This document shows positions 39,101 to 46,634 of a DNA stretch of 48,637 nt, in pieces. Positions within the stretch are counted from its first letter, which is position 1. Each line of letters begins with the position of its first letter. Origin of the DNA: Allochromatium warmingii (GTDB lineage Bacteria; Pseudomonadota; Gammaproteobacteria; Chromatiales; Chromatiaceae). A program made the translations under genes and the position numbers. The notes beneath the pieces were generated by a model, which did not search any database, had not been told where the DNA came from, and was given only the letters and a program-made list of their open reading frames with translations. Location of the stretch: NCBI RefSeq assembly GCF_900107145.1, contig NZ_FNOW01000021.1, positions 1 to 48,637 of the forward strand, read 5' to 3'.

Positions 39101-39169
39101 CGCCTGTCCAGACACAACCGCCGACCAAGCGGCAAGCTCGCTGAAATCATCCAGTGTTAAGCAGTGCAT
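36113..39169 (-). CDS. large six-hairpin glycosidase-like protein with carbohydrate-binding domains
   Basis: This is a 1018-residue protein without a signal peptide. Residues about 1-160 look like a beta-sandwich carbohydrate-binding domain. About 165-280 resemble an F5/8 type C (discoidin) domain (LDLDFGQARDYSAILLQW). The C-terminal half is alpha/alpha barrel-like, with SWIRDGAVMAAALWRFG and PVHSYWDDFWAVRGF motifs, as in GH15/63-like amylo-glucosidase families. Acidic residues in WIRDG and in the later ENGLLPE-like segments are candidate catalytic residues. The substrate is unknown; glycogen or an exopolysaccharide is a guess. It has no obvious operon partner. Confidence 0.8.
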   Translation of the reverse strand: MHCLTLDDFSELAAWSAVVSGQARLELAATVGPTGAALRLEFDFGEGGGFVVARRLLALQLPESFAFRIWVRADAPANAFEFKLIDPSGENVWRFRDEAFAFQSDWRELRISSRELAFGWGPTGGGAPREIGALEIAITAGPGGRGQLWLADLQLEDRTPSQPPLMHASSARAGQDASCVCDGRPDTAWCAEQLPAWLDLDFGQARDYSAILLQWADTEPTACTLLASDDGEQWRTLVTATGTQARQTALYLPDGCSRWLRLALPESADAVPPALIAVDLKAETFARSLDDFVHRLAELAPRGHYPRWLYREQTYWTPLDIPDGTLPALFNEEGAIEVQRAGPLIEPLLTIDGQRVTWAECTVAPSLLQPPLPIPCSTWTSDTWRFEITAFAQGAPGRAWLFIRYRLENFDTAPLTARLQVALRPFQVSPPWQSYQGIGGVAQIERLVWEQGDVRVDERLALVPLSTPCGFEALSLDAQSRREQHQVAATHGLATAALRFEFNLEPHAQHAIWVAAPLGEHEAAHPRELIGMAHAVEAQLNATLTDWAERLGRVQFQLPDCAQVYLHGCQGSLAHILLNRDGAALQPGPRRYTRSWIRDGAVMAAALWRFGLDHEAAAFIDWYAQFQAEDGNVPCCVDRHGIDWLAEHDSHGQFIFAVAEAWRFGGDRARLEALWPAVCRAVNYLEQLRAERLTAHYQAPERRACFGLLPESVSHEGYLAHPVHSYWDDFWAVRGFKDAAELAQVLGDSQRAAQYGRLRDALSAALYVSMERVMDERGIDFLPGSVEWADPDPTATANALTLINETHRLPIAALQRSFDLFMQRFRAVHGVNPVPWTNYTAYEIRIVGALIRLGRRAEAHELLRVYLNERRPAVWNQWPEITWRDPRAPGHQGDLPHAWIGAEYCLVFRDLFVYEREADRSLVIAAGIALDWLAAGAVQVRGLPTRYGRLDLELERFDGGAVQMRISGAVRCPLGGLWLAPPVPGPLVSVTINGQPSRDFNATEAHVKTLPAEVVLVG

Positions 39170-39294
39170 GGGGCGTTCCTCGACGCTCAGGGCGCGGTCT
39201 GGTCGTTGTCCACGCCGCGCATGGACTGGGGTGGCGAATGCATCGTGGTGATAAGCCGCGCTAGGCTATACTGCGTGCGGTCTAAAGTCACCCG

Positions 39295-41109
39295 ATGCAC
39301 ACCCTAATCCATTTCTGCCGCCACGTTCGACGCCGTTTGATCACCATGCACCGTTTGTTTTGGTCATTGCTCACAACGCTGCGCGTGCCGATCACGCCGG
39401 CCATCTGGTCACGTTTTGTGCGGATGTTACAGCAACTCAGTTGCTCGGAGGTCGGCGGCAAAACCAAAGCCCTATTTGTGCTCTTGATCCTGTTTTTATT
39501 TGCGATCAATGGCCTGAACGTACTCAATAGCTACGTCAACCGCGATTTTATGACCGCGATTGAAAATCAGGACATGGGCGAATTTGTCCGCTATGCCCTG
39601 TTATTTATTGGCGTGATGGGATTATCGACCGTCGTCGCGGTCATTTATCGCTATACCGAAGAAAGTTTAGGCTTACTCTGGCGCAAATGGCTCACCGAAC
39701 GGGCGATTGACCGCTATCTCGAAGATCGCACCTATTTTCGTCTGCATACCACCGGCGAATTACCGAATCCCGATCAACGGATTTCAGAAGATATTCGCGC
39801 CCTGACCGCAACCACGCTCTCGTTTACGCTGATGTTTCTCAACGCCAGCTTTACCGTGATTGCCTTTTCTGGCGTGCTCTGGATGATTAGCCCGCTATTA
39901 TTTGTCGTCGCCGTCGCCTATTCGATTCTCGGTTCATTGCTGACGATTTATCTCGGCAAACCGCTGGTAAAACTCAATTACGATCAACTCGACCGCGAAG
40001 CCAATTTTCGGGCGCGTCTCGTGCATGTGCGTGAAAATGCCGAATCTGTCGCACTGCTGCGCCGCGAAGAACGGCTCCGTGCCCGACTCCGCGACCGCTT
40101 GAATCAACTCACCGCGAATTTTCAGCGCATTATTGAAATCAACCGTAATCTCGGTTTTTTTACCACTAGCTACAATTATTTAATTCAGATTATTCCAGCA
40201 CTCTTGGTCGCACCCTTATTTATTCAAGGTGAAGCGCAATTCGGCGTCATTACGCAATCCGCTATGGCCTTTGGGCATTTGCTGGGTGCATTTTCATTGA
40301 TTGTCACGCAATTTCAGTCGATCTCGAATTACACCGCTGTGGTAGCGCGGCTCAATGCCCTGCGCGAAGCGATGAATCAAGAGCGCACCGAACCGGCACC
40401 GCGTGTTGAATTTTGCACCGATTGCGGCAGTGTTGCCTTTGAGCATTTAACCCTGCGCTCGCCGCGTGATGGGCGCGTATTGCTGCACGATCTGAGTTTA
40501 TCGGTGCCATCAGGGGTCTGTTTATTAGTGCGCTCGACCAGTGAAGCGGCAGAAAAAGCCTTATTTCGCGCCACAGCGGCACTGTGGCCACAGGGTGAAG
40601 GGCGGATTTTACATCCGGGACATGATGCCATCTTTTTTCTGCCAGAACGCCCCTATATGCCGCCCGGCACCCTACGGGAATTACTCTTGCGGCCCTGTCA
40701 AGAGCGTTGGCTACCGGATTGGAAAATCATTGATTGTCTGGATGCGCTGCATTTAACTGCAACACTTAATAAAGCAGGTGGCTTGGATGCTGAACGGAAT
40801 TGGAGTGATTTATTATCACTCGGCGAACAACAGCGCGTTAGCTTTGCGCGGGTGTTATTAGCTGCGCCGCGCTTTGTATTTCTCGATCATCCCAGCCGCA
40901 GTCTAAGCGAATGCCCAATTGGAGAATTGCTCAATTTATTGCGGCAGCAGGGTATTACCTATTTGACGTTAGGTGATCGCGACGACGACCCGCGTTTTTA
41001 TGATCGTCAACTTGATATTGCTGCCGATGGAAGCTGGCGATTGCGTCCGCCGTTGTTTCAGGATCGCCGCCATCATGAAGCAAATCCGTCTACGCATGGG
41101 AATGACTGA
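39295..41109 (+). CDS. SbmA/YddA-like ABC protein with degenerate ATPase domain
   Basis: The 604-residue protein has an ABC_membrane_2-type transmembrane region (six helices, about 55-340; NSYVNRDFMTAIENQDMGEF is typical) and a C-terminal nucleotide-binding domain. The expected GxSGxGKS Walker A is replaced by RSTSEAAEKA (413-422). The catalytic Glu after Walker B is His532 (FLDHPS), and the H-loop His is Asp561. The signature LSLGEQQR (507-514) is intact. The full frame is otherwise open, so it is not an obvious pseudogene. Homologues transport peptides, and SbmA is proton-driven without an ATPase domain. Start could also be ATG 39346. Confidence 0.85.
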   Translation: MHTLIHFCRHVRRRLITMHRLFWSLLTTLRVPITPAIWSRFVRMLQQLSCSEVGGKTKALFVLLILFLFAINGLNVLNSYVNRDFMTAIENQDMGEFVRYALLFIGVMGLSTVVAVIYRYTEESLGLLWRKWLTERAIDRYLEDRTYFRLHTTGELPNPDQRISEDIRALTATTLSFTLMFLNASFTVIAFSGVLWMISPLLFVVAVAYSILGSLLTIYLGKPLVKLNYDQLDREANFRARLVHVRENAESVALLRREERLRARLRDRLNQLTANFQRIIEINRNLGFFTTSYNYLIQIIPALLVAPLFIQGEAQFGVITQSAMAFGHLLGAFSLIVTQFQSISNYTAVVARLNALREAMNQERTEPAPRVEFCTDCGSVAFEHLTLRSPRDGRVLLHDLSLSVPSGVCLLVRSTSEAAEKALFRATAALWPQGEGRILHPGHDAIFFLPERPYMPPGTLRELLLRPCQERWLPDWKIIDCLDALHLTATLNKAGGLDAERNWSDLLSLGEQQRVSFARVLLAAPRFVFLDHPSRSLSECPIGELLNLLRQQGITYLTLGDRDDDPRFYDRQLDIAADGSWRLRPPLFQDRRHHEANPSTHGND

Positions 41110-41312
41110 AGCACCATGATTATTGAATTTAACAGGCCAGATCAGTCTTGAAAATTAAACCGAACCTGACCCGTTACCCATGACCCGTTACCCACGTAGG
41201 CTGCGCTAGGATTTTCAGGTGCTAGACGGCGATCCACCTAACCCTTTTTTGGACTTCACTTCAAGCCGTCCGGTTTAAGATCTCGGCAACCAAGCAGGCT
41301 AACCAAACACCG
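41110..41312. other. intergenic region between the ABC gene and the LRR island
   Basis: No gene or RNA is apparent. A short direct repeat (ACCCGTTACCC, two copies near 41168-41195) is the only pattern that I can see. Confidence 0.4.
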
Positions 41313-41429
41313 CTATCCAGACCCGCCGTTCAGGCTTCGCCGCAACGGCGCGGCCAGATCAACGACGTAGATCGGCGGCTTGATGCCGTTGGTTTCGGTG
41401 TCGAGGAGGAGCCAGGGGGGGTGGTGCAT
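41313..41429 (-). pseudogene. 5' remnant of a second DEDDh exonuclease gene
   Basis: Starting at ATG 41429 the minus strand encodes MHHPPWLLLDTET, followed by a segment ending PPIYVVDLAA. This matches the N-terminus of the exonuclease at 43008-44651 (MHQTPWLLLDTET...PPIYVVELAA) over about 27 residues, then diverges and stops after 38 codons at 41313. The ATG is 3 nt after the stop of the LRR gene, mirroring the intact pair (LRR stop 44659, exonuclease ATG 44639/44651). It is therefore the truncated second copy of a duplicated LRR-exonuclease unit. The DxE catalytic motif is kept, but all other domains are lost. Confidence 0.88.
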
Positions 41430-41432
41430 GGG

Positions 41433-42995
41433 TTACCACCATTCGATTTTGAGATTGGCCGGGGCATTGAGAAGGCGGACAGACTTACCGCACCAGAGCC
41501 TGGTCAGCCTCGGCAGCGGCGAGAGATCCAGTTCGGTGATTCGGTTGCGGCGGCAGTCGAGCGTAGTCAGCCCCGGCACCAGTGAGAGATCGAGCGCCGT
41601 GAGGTGATTGTTGTGACAGTCGAGTGTGGTCAGTCGCGGCACTGGCGACAGATCCAGCGTGGTGAGTTCATTGCGCTGGCAGTCGAGCCAAGTCAGCCTC
41701 GGCGCTGACGATAGATCCAGCGTGGTGAGTTCATTACTCTGGCAGTCGAGCATGGTCAGCCCCGACATTGATGACAGAACCAGCGTGGTGAGGTGATTGT
41801 TGCGGCAGTCGAGCGTGGTTAACCCAGACACTGGCGACAGATCCAGCGTTGTCAGATGATTATTGCGGCAGTCGAGCATGGTTAACCCAGACACTGGCGA
41901 CAGATCCAGCGCGGTGAGGTGATTGTTGCGGCAGTCGAGCGTGGTTAACCCAGACACTGGCGACAGATCCAGCGTTGTCAGATGATTGTTGCGGCAGTCG
42001 AGCATGGTCAATCGCGGCACTGACGACAGAACCAGCGTGGTGAGGTGATTGTTGTGGCAGTCGAGTGTGGTCAGTCGCGGCACTGGCGAGAGATCCAGCA
42101 TGGTGAGTCGATTGCTGTAGCATTTGAGTGTGGTCAACCCCGGCACCGGCGACAGATCCAGCATGGTGAGTTCATTGCTCTGACAGTGGAGCGTGGTCAG
42201 TCCTGTCACTGGCGAGAGATCCAGCGTGGTGAGTGGATTGAACCCGCACGAGAGCGTGGTCAGCCTAGTCACTGGTGTGAGATCCAGCTTGGTGACTTCA
42301 TTGCCATAGCAGTGGAGCGTGGTCAACCCCTGCACTGGCGACAGATCCAGTTCGGTGAGTTGGTTTTCCCTGCATTCGAGGTAGGTCAGCCCCGGCACCG
42401 CCGAAAGGTCGATCCAAGATAATGCAATGGATCTGCAATAGAGGCGCTTCAGATAAGGCAGATTAGGACACAATATGCTGTCAGGCTTCGGCCATTTACC
42501 TATTAAGCCCAGCGTCTGGATTAGCAATCCCAACCGCCACGACTCAGGCACAACCGGCAGACGCTTGAAATCCCAAACCAGACTCCGAATAGCACCATCC
42601 TCAACGATAAAAACGATGGAGTCCCACCTTTCCCAGTCTTTAGGCTTTAGCCTCGATTCCTCCAACTGCTCCAAAACCCATTCCGGCTTTTCACCCAACA
42701 CCTCGGCCCAATCCAGAATCTGCCGATAATCCGGCTCGCGGAAGACGTACTGTCCCAGGCGAAAGCGCGCCATGCTCAGCCCGTGCGCCTCGGCCCGCGC
42801 CAGCAGATCGCGCGTCATGCGCGCAATGATGGGATGGGTGCGCCGTTTAACCTCACCGAGTTCGGTTCCAGTGCGCGCCACTAAACCACGCCCGTCAGCC
42901 TCCGTGCGAGAATCCGCCGATTCCGTCGGCGGGCGGTCATCCGACTCTCTTTCAACCACGCTGTGACTCTCCATCAAGGCCATCCGTTCGCGCAC
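41433..42995 (-). CDS. leucine-rich-repeat protein, copy 1 (15 repeats)
   Basis: The 520-residue protein has an N-terminal domain of about 190 residues (HPIIARMTRDLLARAEAHG, FREPDYRQILDWAEVL) of unknown function, then about 15 tandem 21-residue repeats of the type LDLSPVxGLTTLDCxxNxLT, ending EWW. There is no signal peptide, so it should be cytoplasmic. Such repeats form a curved solenoid for binding proteins or nucleic acids. The start is uncertain: GTG 42995 or ATG 42983/42974. The N-terminal domain is almost identical at DNA level to LRR copy 2, and the exonuclease gene lies 12 nt upstream on the same strand. Confidence 0.9.
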   Translation of the reverse strand: MRERMALMESHSVVERESDDRPPTESADSRTEADGRGLVARTGTELGEVKRRTHPIIARMTRDLLARAEAHGLSMARFRLGQYVFREPDYRQILDWAEVLGEKPEWVLEQLEESRLKPKDWERWDSIVFIVEDGAIRSLVWDFKRLPVVPESWRLGLLIQTLGLIGKWPKPDSILCPNLPYLKRLYCRSIALSWIDLSAVPGLTYLECRENQLTELDLSPVQGLTTLHCYGNEVTKLDLTPVTRLTTLSCGFNPLTTLDLSPVTGLTTLHCQSNELTMLDLSPVPGLTTLKCYSNRLTMLDLSPVPRLTTLDCHNNHLTTLVLSSVPRLTMLDCRNNHLTTLDLSPVSGLTTLDCRNNHLTALDLSPVSGLTMLDCRNNHLTTLDLSPVSGLTTLDCRNNHLTTLVLSSMSGLTMLDCQSNELTTLDLSSAPRLTWLDCQRNELTTLDLSPVPRLTTLDCHNNHLTALDLSLVPGLTTLDCRRNRITELDLSPLPRLTRLWCGKSVRLLNAPANLKIEWW

Positions 42996-43007
42996 CTGCG
43001 CGGGGCA

Positions 43008-44651
43008 TTACCCCGGCGTAGCTTCGCCAAACGGATTCGGTGCACCAGTGAGCATTTCGATTTCCGCCGCCAGTTCGCACGCCTGCGCATCGAGCGCCGC
43101 AATCTCCGCCTGGATCGCTTCCGCTTGGCGCTCGGCGATGGTATCGAGCACCTCGGGATGCTCCTGGCTGTGCTGATAGAGCCGATAATCCTCGCTCTCG
43201 CGGAGCTGCTCCAAGTCCTCAAGCACGCTGAGGATGCGCATCTGTAAGCCCTCGTAGAGTTGGCGGAGGCGCTCGACATCATCGCTCTGATCACTGAAGT
43301 CGAGACCGCCGCCGATGCCCTGACGGGCGAGGAAGGCGTTGGGATCGGCCGCAATCTCACGCAGTTGCGCGATGTCGCCCCGATCGCGCGCCTGATTGAT
43401 CGCCTGCATCAACAGCACATAGCGCGCCTGCTGCTCGGGATCGTGAGCGAAACGATCCGGGTGATAGAGCCTGACCAGTTGGCGATAGAGCTGTTTGAGT
43501 TCCCCTTGCTCGGCTTCGCTCAATTCGCGCTGCTCGGCGGCTTCAACGGCGGCTTCCCGATACGCGCGTTCGCTCTCGGCGCGGGCCTGGGCGTACTCCG
43601 ACGCAACCGCCTCGGCGGCCTCTTCGCCCTCGACCATCAGGGCGTCGAGAAAGCGGCGCTGATGCTCAATCTGCAGGCGGAGCTGATCGAGGCGTTCATA
43701 AAGCGTGCGTAAGCGGGTGAAGAGGGTAGCCTGGACTGTCGCGACGGCGCTGTGCGCGGCGGCTAAGTCGGTTTCCAGATCGGCCAACCGCAGGCGTGCC
43801 GCCTCGATCAGACGGCGCAGGGTGGCGCATTCCGGGTCACGGTACAGCACCAACCCCGCGTCGGTCTCCGCGACCACAGGCGGGGGGCACGCCGGTTCGG
43901 GCGCGTCGTCGAGCCGGTCGAGATACCAGCGGCCCATTTCGGCGCTGCGCGGGGTGCTGGAGGCGGCGAGCCATTCGAGCCAGCCGAGCAGGTCGGCGTC
44001 GTGGCGGGCTTCGCGGAAGTCGCGGCCTTTGTATTTCCAGAAGGCGAGTCGGGAGGGAAACCAGGGGGCGTCAGCGTAGGCGCTCAGGGTCTCCCAGGTG
44101 GTGAGTCCGCGCGCCTCGGCCAGCGGGCGCAAGATCTGTTGCAGCAGGTCGACGACGGTTTCGACATCGCCCAGGGCGGTATGGGCGCCGCGCGCGGGCA
44201 GGCGATAGAACTGGCGTAGGGTTTGGAGTTTGCAGTTGCCCGCTGGGACGGGGTCAAGCAGGCGTTGGGCGAGACGCAGGGCGCAGAATCCTGCCTGTCC
44301 GATGGGCGCACGGCCCAGCCGTTGCCACTCGGGGCGCAACACCTGATCCAGGTCGTAGCTCAGGTTGTAGGCGACCAGCGGGCGCGCTTCGGCGTAGTCG
44401 GCGAAGGCGTCATAGACGGCGGATGGCGGTTCGCCGTCGCGTTCGAGGATTTCGCGAGTGTAGCCGTTGACGCGCGCGGCCTCGGGAGGGATGGCGACGC
44501 CGTGATTGAGCAGACGGACGAATGGCGCGCCCTCTGGCTCCCAGCCGCGCATCCGCTGCGCCGCGAGTTCGACGACGTAGATCGGCGGTTTGAGGCCGGT
44601 GGTTTCGGTGTCAAGGAGGAGCCAGGGGGTTTGGTGCATCGGGTTAGTCAC
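43008..44651 (-). CDS. DEDDh 3'-5' exonuclease fused to a J-domain
   Basis: The 547-residue protein starts with a DnaQ-type exonuclease domain: Asp14/Glu16 in LLLDTET, Asp100 in YNLSYD, and His157/Asp162 in HTALGD form the DEDDh site. Residues about 203-227 (WKYKGRDF...LLGWLEWL) resemble the small C-terminal motif of ExoX-like proteins. A long coiled coil (about 275-380) follows, then a J-domain-like segment with the HPD motif (His397-Pro398-Asp399) in LYRQLVRLYHPDRF, and a final coiled coil. A J-domain would recruit DnaK-type Hsp70. The gene lies 7 nt after the stop of LRR copy 2; the inner ATG 44639 matches the start of the remnant copy. Confidence 0.9.
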   Translation of the reverse strand: MTNPMHQTPWLLLDTETTGLKPPIYVVELAAQRMRGWEPEGAPFVRLLNHGVAIPPEAARVNGYTREILERDGEPPSAVYDAFADYAEARPLVAYNLSYDLDQVLRPEWQRLGRAPIGQAGFCALRLAQRLLDPVPAGNCKLQTLRQFYRLPARGAHTALGDVETVVDLLQQILRPLAEARGLTTWETLSAYADAPWFPSRLAFWKYKGRDFREARHDADLLGWLEWLAASSTPRSAEMGRWYLDRLDDAPEPACPPPVVAETDAGLVLYRDPECATLRRLIEAARLRLADLETDLAAAHSAVATVQATLFTRLRTLYERLDQLRLQIEHQRRFLDALMVEGEEAAEAVASEYAQARAESERAYREAAVEAAEQRELSEAEQGELKQLYRQLVRLYHPDRFAHDPEQQARYVLLMQAINQARDRGDIAQLREIAADPNAFLARQGIGGGLDFSDQSDDVERLRQLYEGLQMRILSVLEDLEQLRESEDYRLYQHSQEHPEVLDTIAERQAEAIQAEIAALDAQACELAAEIEMLTGAPNPFGEATPG

Positions 44652-44658
44652 TCAAACT

Positions 44659-46041
44659 CTAGAATGCGATACCGTCGTAGTCGCAAGAGACAGGGAGGTT
44701 AATACAGCGGACGGAATACTCGCATTTAAGAATGATCAGCCCCTGCACCGGGGTCAGATCCAGCTCGGTGAGTGCGTTGTCCTTGCAGCTAAGCGAGGTC
44801 AGCCCCGGCACCGGTGTTAGATCCAGGGCGGTGAGCCTATTGCTCTCGAAGCCGTCGTTTCTTCTGCCGCAGAAGAGTACAGTCAACCCCGGCACCGGGG
44901 TCAGATCCAGTTCGGTGAGTTGGTTTTCCGAGCAGTCGAGGTGAGTCAGCCCCGGCACCGGGGTCAGGTCCAGTTTGGTGAGTTGGTTCTTATTGAAGAA
45001 GAGCTCGGTTAGCCCCGGCACCGGGGTCAGATCCAGGGCGGTGAGTGAGTTCCACGAGCAGTCGAGCGTGGTCAGCCCCGGCACTGGGGTCAGATCCAAT
45101 TTGGTGAGTTGGTTGTACGAGCAGTCGAGCGTGGTCAGCCCCGGCACGGGCGTCAGATCCAGTGCGGTGAGTGGGTTGCCATTGCAGTCGAGCGTGGTCA
45201 GCCCCGGCACCGGGGTCAGATCCAGTTCGGTGAGTTGGTTTTCCGAGCAGTCGAGGTGAGTCAGCCCCGGCACCGGGGTCAGGTCCAGTGCAGTGAGTGG
45301 GTTGCCTCCGCAGTTGAGTGAGGTCAGCCCTGGCACCGGTGTTAGATCCAGGGCGGTGAGCCCATTGCTCTCGAAGCAGCCGATTCCGCAGAAGAGTACA
45401 GTTAGCCCCGGCATCGGCATCAGATCCAGGTCGGTGAGTTCGTTGCCCAAGCAGTAGAGGTGAGTCAGCCCCGGCACCGAAGTCAGATCCAGCTCGGTGA
45501 GCTGATTGTAGCAACAGTTCAGTTGAGAGAGCTGAGGTAAGGGCGGGAAGTTCAAGGCCGTGAGTGTCTTCTCGGGCCAGCCTATCAAACCCATTTCACG
45601 GATCAACAATCCCTCACGCCACGGCTTGAGCGCCATCGGCAAGCACTCGAAATCCAACACCAGGCTGCGAATCGCGCCATCTTCAACGGCAAAGGCGATC
45701 GGTTCCCAATGTTCCCATGTTTTAGGCTCTATCTTGGATGCTTCCAACTGCTCCAACACCCAGTCCGGCTTTTGCTGCAACGTCTCCGCCCAATCCAGAA
45801 TCTGCCGATAATCCGGCTCGCGGAAGACGTACTGTCCCAGGCGAAAGCGCGCCATGCTCAGCCCGTGCGCCTCGGCCCGCGCCAGCACATCGCGCGTCAT
45901 ACGCGCAATGATGGGATGGGTGCGCCGTTTAACCTCACCCAGTTCAGTTCCAGTGCGCGTCACTAAACCACGCGCATCAGCCTCGCTGTGAGCATCTGCA
46001 GACTCAGATGGCGTGCCTTCGCTTGAAAACGTCTCGATCAT
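44659..46041 (-). CDS. leucine-rich-repeat protein, copy 2 (about 13 repeats)
   Basis: This 460-residue paralogue of the LRR protein at 41433-42995 has the same N-terminal domain and about 13 repeats of the form LDLTPVPGLTxLDCxxNxLT. Two repeats are longer (an extra 5-7 residues with FESN) and lie seven units apart, each followed by an SLxC repeat, indicating an internal block duplication. The C-terminus differs from copy 1. No signal peptide is present. The gene precedes the exonuclease/J-domain gene by 7 nt. Confidence 0.9.
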   Translation of the reverse strand: MIETFSSEGTPSESADAHSEADARGLVTRTGTELGEVKRRTHPIIARMTRDVLARAEAHGLSMARFRLGQYVFREPDYRQILDWAETLQQKPDWVLEQLEASKIEPKTWEHWEPIAFAVEDGAIRSLVLDFECLPMALKPWREGLLIREMGLIGWPEKTLTALNFPPLPQLSQLNCCYNQLTELDLTSVPGLTHLYCLGNELTDLDLMPMPGLTVLFCGIGCFESNGLTALDLTPVPGLTSLNCGGNPLTALDLTPVPGLTHLDCSENQLTELDLTPVPGLTTLDCNGNPLTALDLTPVPGLTTLDCSYNQLTKLDLTPVPGLTTLDCSWNSLTALDLTPVPGLTELFFNKNQLTKLDLTPVPGLTHLDCSENQLTELDLTPVPGLTVLFCGRRNDGFESNRLTALDLTPVPGLTSLSCKDNALTELDLTPVQGLIILKCEYSVRCINLPVSCDYDGIAF

Positions 46042-46107
46042 GCCGCGAATCCTTATCTATTACCTGACCAAATCCAATACAGGCGACCGATGTGCAGATA
46101 CGCTCAA

Positions 46108-46551
46108 TCACCCAAAAACGACTGGAATGATCATGCTGTCGGGGTAGAGCGCGCGCACATCGCTGGTGTCCTCCATGCGGTTCCAGGCAATCACCCGAAC
46201 GGCAAAAAACAGTGCAACTTGGCTATACGCATTACTTTCAAGTTCCTCGTTTAATTGAACCATTGCGCCAAATAGCGACATGCGGTATTGATCGACATGG
46301 TTCCGCATAAACGTAAAAGTATCCTCTGACGCAGAGTCTTGAAATAGCAACTTATGCGCTTGCTGAAAAACCTGCGTATCCAAATCGATCAGTGCATGAC
46401 CTAAGTGTGTCGTCATATTCTGTTGAAATGGCAAAAACACCGCTGCATCATGCTTCGCACGCAAAAAGGATTCAAATGCCGGATCCAACTGCCCAGACAA
46501 TGCGTTCGGTCTCCCTCTCAAATCGTTCTGCCACTGATTAAAAAATGACAA
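46108..46551 (-). CDS. hypothetical protein, 147 aa, TTG start
   Basis: This is an unrecognised soluble protein of 147 residues that appears mostly helical. Its apparent start is a TTG at 46551. The frame stays open upstream through an ACCTAAC-containing stretch to about 46620 without an ATG, so the real start may be farther upstream or the 5' end may be altered. It lies 66 nt upstream of LRR copy 2 on the same strand and could share its transcript. Confidence 0.6.
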   Translation of the reverse strand: MSFFNQWQNDLRGRPNALSGQLDPAFESFLRAKHDAAVFLPFQQNMTTHLGHALIDLDTQVFQQAHKLLFQDSASEDTFTFMRNHVDQYRMSLFGAMVQLNEELESNAYSQVALFFAVRVIAWNRMEDTSDVRALYPDSMIIPVVFG

Positions 46552-46634
46552 GAAAATTCGAGCCTGAAACCTTTTTTCCAGAGGCGAGCGCGCAGTTTGG
46601 GTTACTCGTTGGTTAGGTGTTTTCCGGGATCGAC

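Noticed and set aside
41500-42400. Regular 63-bp repeats resembling a CRISPR array
   Set aside because: The period is an exact multiple of three within one long open frame and encodes 21-residue LRR units; there are no unique spacers and no cas genes.
42045-42422. Plus-strand open frames opposite the LRR genes
   Set aside because: They are repeat shadows (VAVECGQSRHWREIQ-type) produced by the 63-bp periodicity of the true minus-strand genes.
41230-46620. GGTTAGGTG near 41240 and CACCTAACC near 46615 as two halves of one attC split by the island
   Set aside because: Only about 9 bases are complementary and the adjacent L-boxes do not pair, so chance cannot be excluded.
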